Source: Candidula unifasciata (lineage: Eukaryota; Mollusca; Gastropoda; Stylommatophora; Geomitridae). From it: a stretch of 64,000 nt of DNA. A program made the translations under genes and the position numbers. The stretch spans positions 1 through 64,000 of the forward strand of contig CAJHNH020002433.1 in assembly GCA_905116865.2 (NCBI GenBank), given 5' to 3'. Under the pieces are notes generated by a model that did not search any database, had not been told where the DNA came from, and was given only the letters and a program-made list of their open reading frames with translations. This document shows, one piece after another, positions 63,047-64,000 of this stretch. How positions within the stretch are numbered: the first letter of the stretch is position 1; each line of letters starts with the position of its first letter.

Positions 63047-63119
63047 GGCCGCAGGTTCGGCCTAGCGCAAGACGCGGGTACAGAACGCGCTCCTTGAACT
63101 CTACGCGTTCTCCAACCCA

Positions 63120-63604
63120 GAAACATTTTATGAACTAATTCCTTCCACGTTTGGCGACGGTTTGTAATTATAACGGAATATGAACCGGGGGCGGCTTTAA
63201 CCCCTTGATTCCCGGCTCCAATAAAACTAATGGTTTATACATTTCATATTGTTTCAGATACACTTTACATTTACGTTACAATACAGCGCATTACTACTGT
63301 TGAGGCCACCAACCCTTATTTCCCCTTTCGGTTTTTTTTTTCTCTGCCGATGCCCATAGATTTGTGTGAGTTTACTCTTCTCAGTCACAGGCCGCTGAGT
63401 TAACTACAGTGCCAATCCCGAAATCCGTGTACAAAAGCTACCTGCTACCTGACAGTCTGCAGCTGACTTCAACAAGCGATATTGGTCTTTTACATGTATA
63501 CAGAACAACGGATTCTAGACATCCTTTCAGCAAGCGCTTTTACAATTTCTCCATATTCCTACTTAAAACAATTATGAATTAATCCAGGTAACAGAAAGTG
63601 TATT
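63120..63604. other. no gene seen upstream of the candidate promoter
   Basis: Unique sequence with a T run near 63,335; no supported feature. Confidence 0.5.
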
Positions 63605-63750
63605 GTTCGGCACTAATAGAAAGAAGTAGAAAGATAGAAGAACACACTAGACAACATAAAAATCGAAAGCTATAGTTACCGTGCCGGGAATTGAACCTGT
63701 CACCTCCAGACGGCGTGTGCGCCTTGCCATGGATACAAGTGCACTAAGAA
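63605..63750 (-). mobile_element. third tRNA-derived SINE
   Basis: The reverse strand has a tRNA-like piece, CCATGGCAAGGCGCACACGC and AGGTTCAATTCCCGG (B box), followed by a body that ends CTTTCTACTTCTTTCTATTA. The same ending is at 19,850-19,905 and at the window start in the mirror arm. Confidence 0.65.
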
Positions 63751-63861
63751 CATGGTCAACTAGGCACCCCCAAAAAAAGGCGTCTTACTGGCCATGTCTA
63801 TCGTACAGCGTGAAATCCACAACTATGGAATACCTAATCGAATAATCGAATCGTAACAATT

Positions 63862-64000
63862 GGCGTCCGCGGCTAAGGTGTTGCGAGTCCGACTCGTAAT
63901 TCCAACGTCCCGCAATCGAAAACCACTGTTGGCTGCGGGGATTGTTATCATGGTATGAGGCGTCGCAGGTAGACCCAGCCTAGAATGGGTACCAGGATGG
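63862..64000 (+). mobile_element. SINE family B, cut by the window end
   Basis: Head GCGTCCGCGGCTAAGGTGTT and CCCGCAATCGAAAACC, then GCAGGTAGACCCAGCCTAGA. Continues past the window. Confidence 0.85.

Overview
The window is animal nuclear DNA. It carries spliced genes with GT/AG introns, tRNA-derived SINEs, decayed non-LTR (LINE) fragments, a hAT element, many minisatellites and long (AG)n, (AT)n and (GGAA)n tracts. Repeat content and gene style fit an invertebrate, most likely a mollusc (perhaps a gastropod). That placement is inference, not proof.

Region 1-19,949 is one huge inverted repeat. The right arm (about 10,243-19,949) is clean. The left arm (1 to about 9,435) is its reverse complement but full of small deletions and homopolymer runs, including a wrecked copy of a receptor exon. 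The inner half of each arm is a 55-bp satellite; about 0.8 kb of non-satellite DNA lies in the middle. The quality asymmetry looks more like an unpolished fold-back read than an old palindrome.

Region 18,389-23,013 holds, on the + strand, the 3' exons of a membrane receptor: a CUB-like domain, an LDL-receptor class A repeat, a transmembrane helix and two cytoplasmic-tail exons. Its 5' exons were not found. Region 23-35 kb is intergenic, made of minisatellites, SINEs, a GAA-tailed short retroposon family and LINE tails.

Region 35,679-51,390 on the - strand is a complete 5-aminolevulinate synthase (ALAS) coding sequence in ten exons (554 codons plus stop), the first enzyme of heme synthesis. 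All exon phases join, the catalytic lysine is present, and there are three heme-regulatory Cys-Pro motifs. Upstream on the same strand are a probable non-coding exon (60,738-60,839) and a possible TATA promoter with first exon (62,933-63,046). The non-coding exon contains a hairpin with a CAGUGU loop resembling an iron-responsive element (IRE). If real, this single ALAS would combine heme feedback on the protein with iron control of translation.

Other highlights: an intact 225-bp SPIN-like hAT element with an 8-bp target duplication; a 31-bp minisatellite that appears to have grown from inside a related hAT element; and short tandem arrays that have copied splice junctions of both genes.
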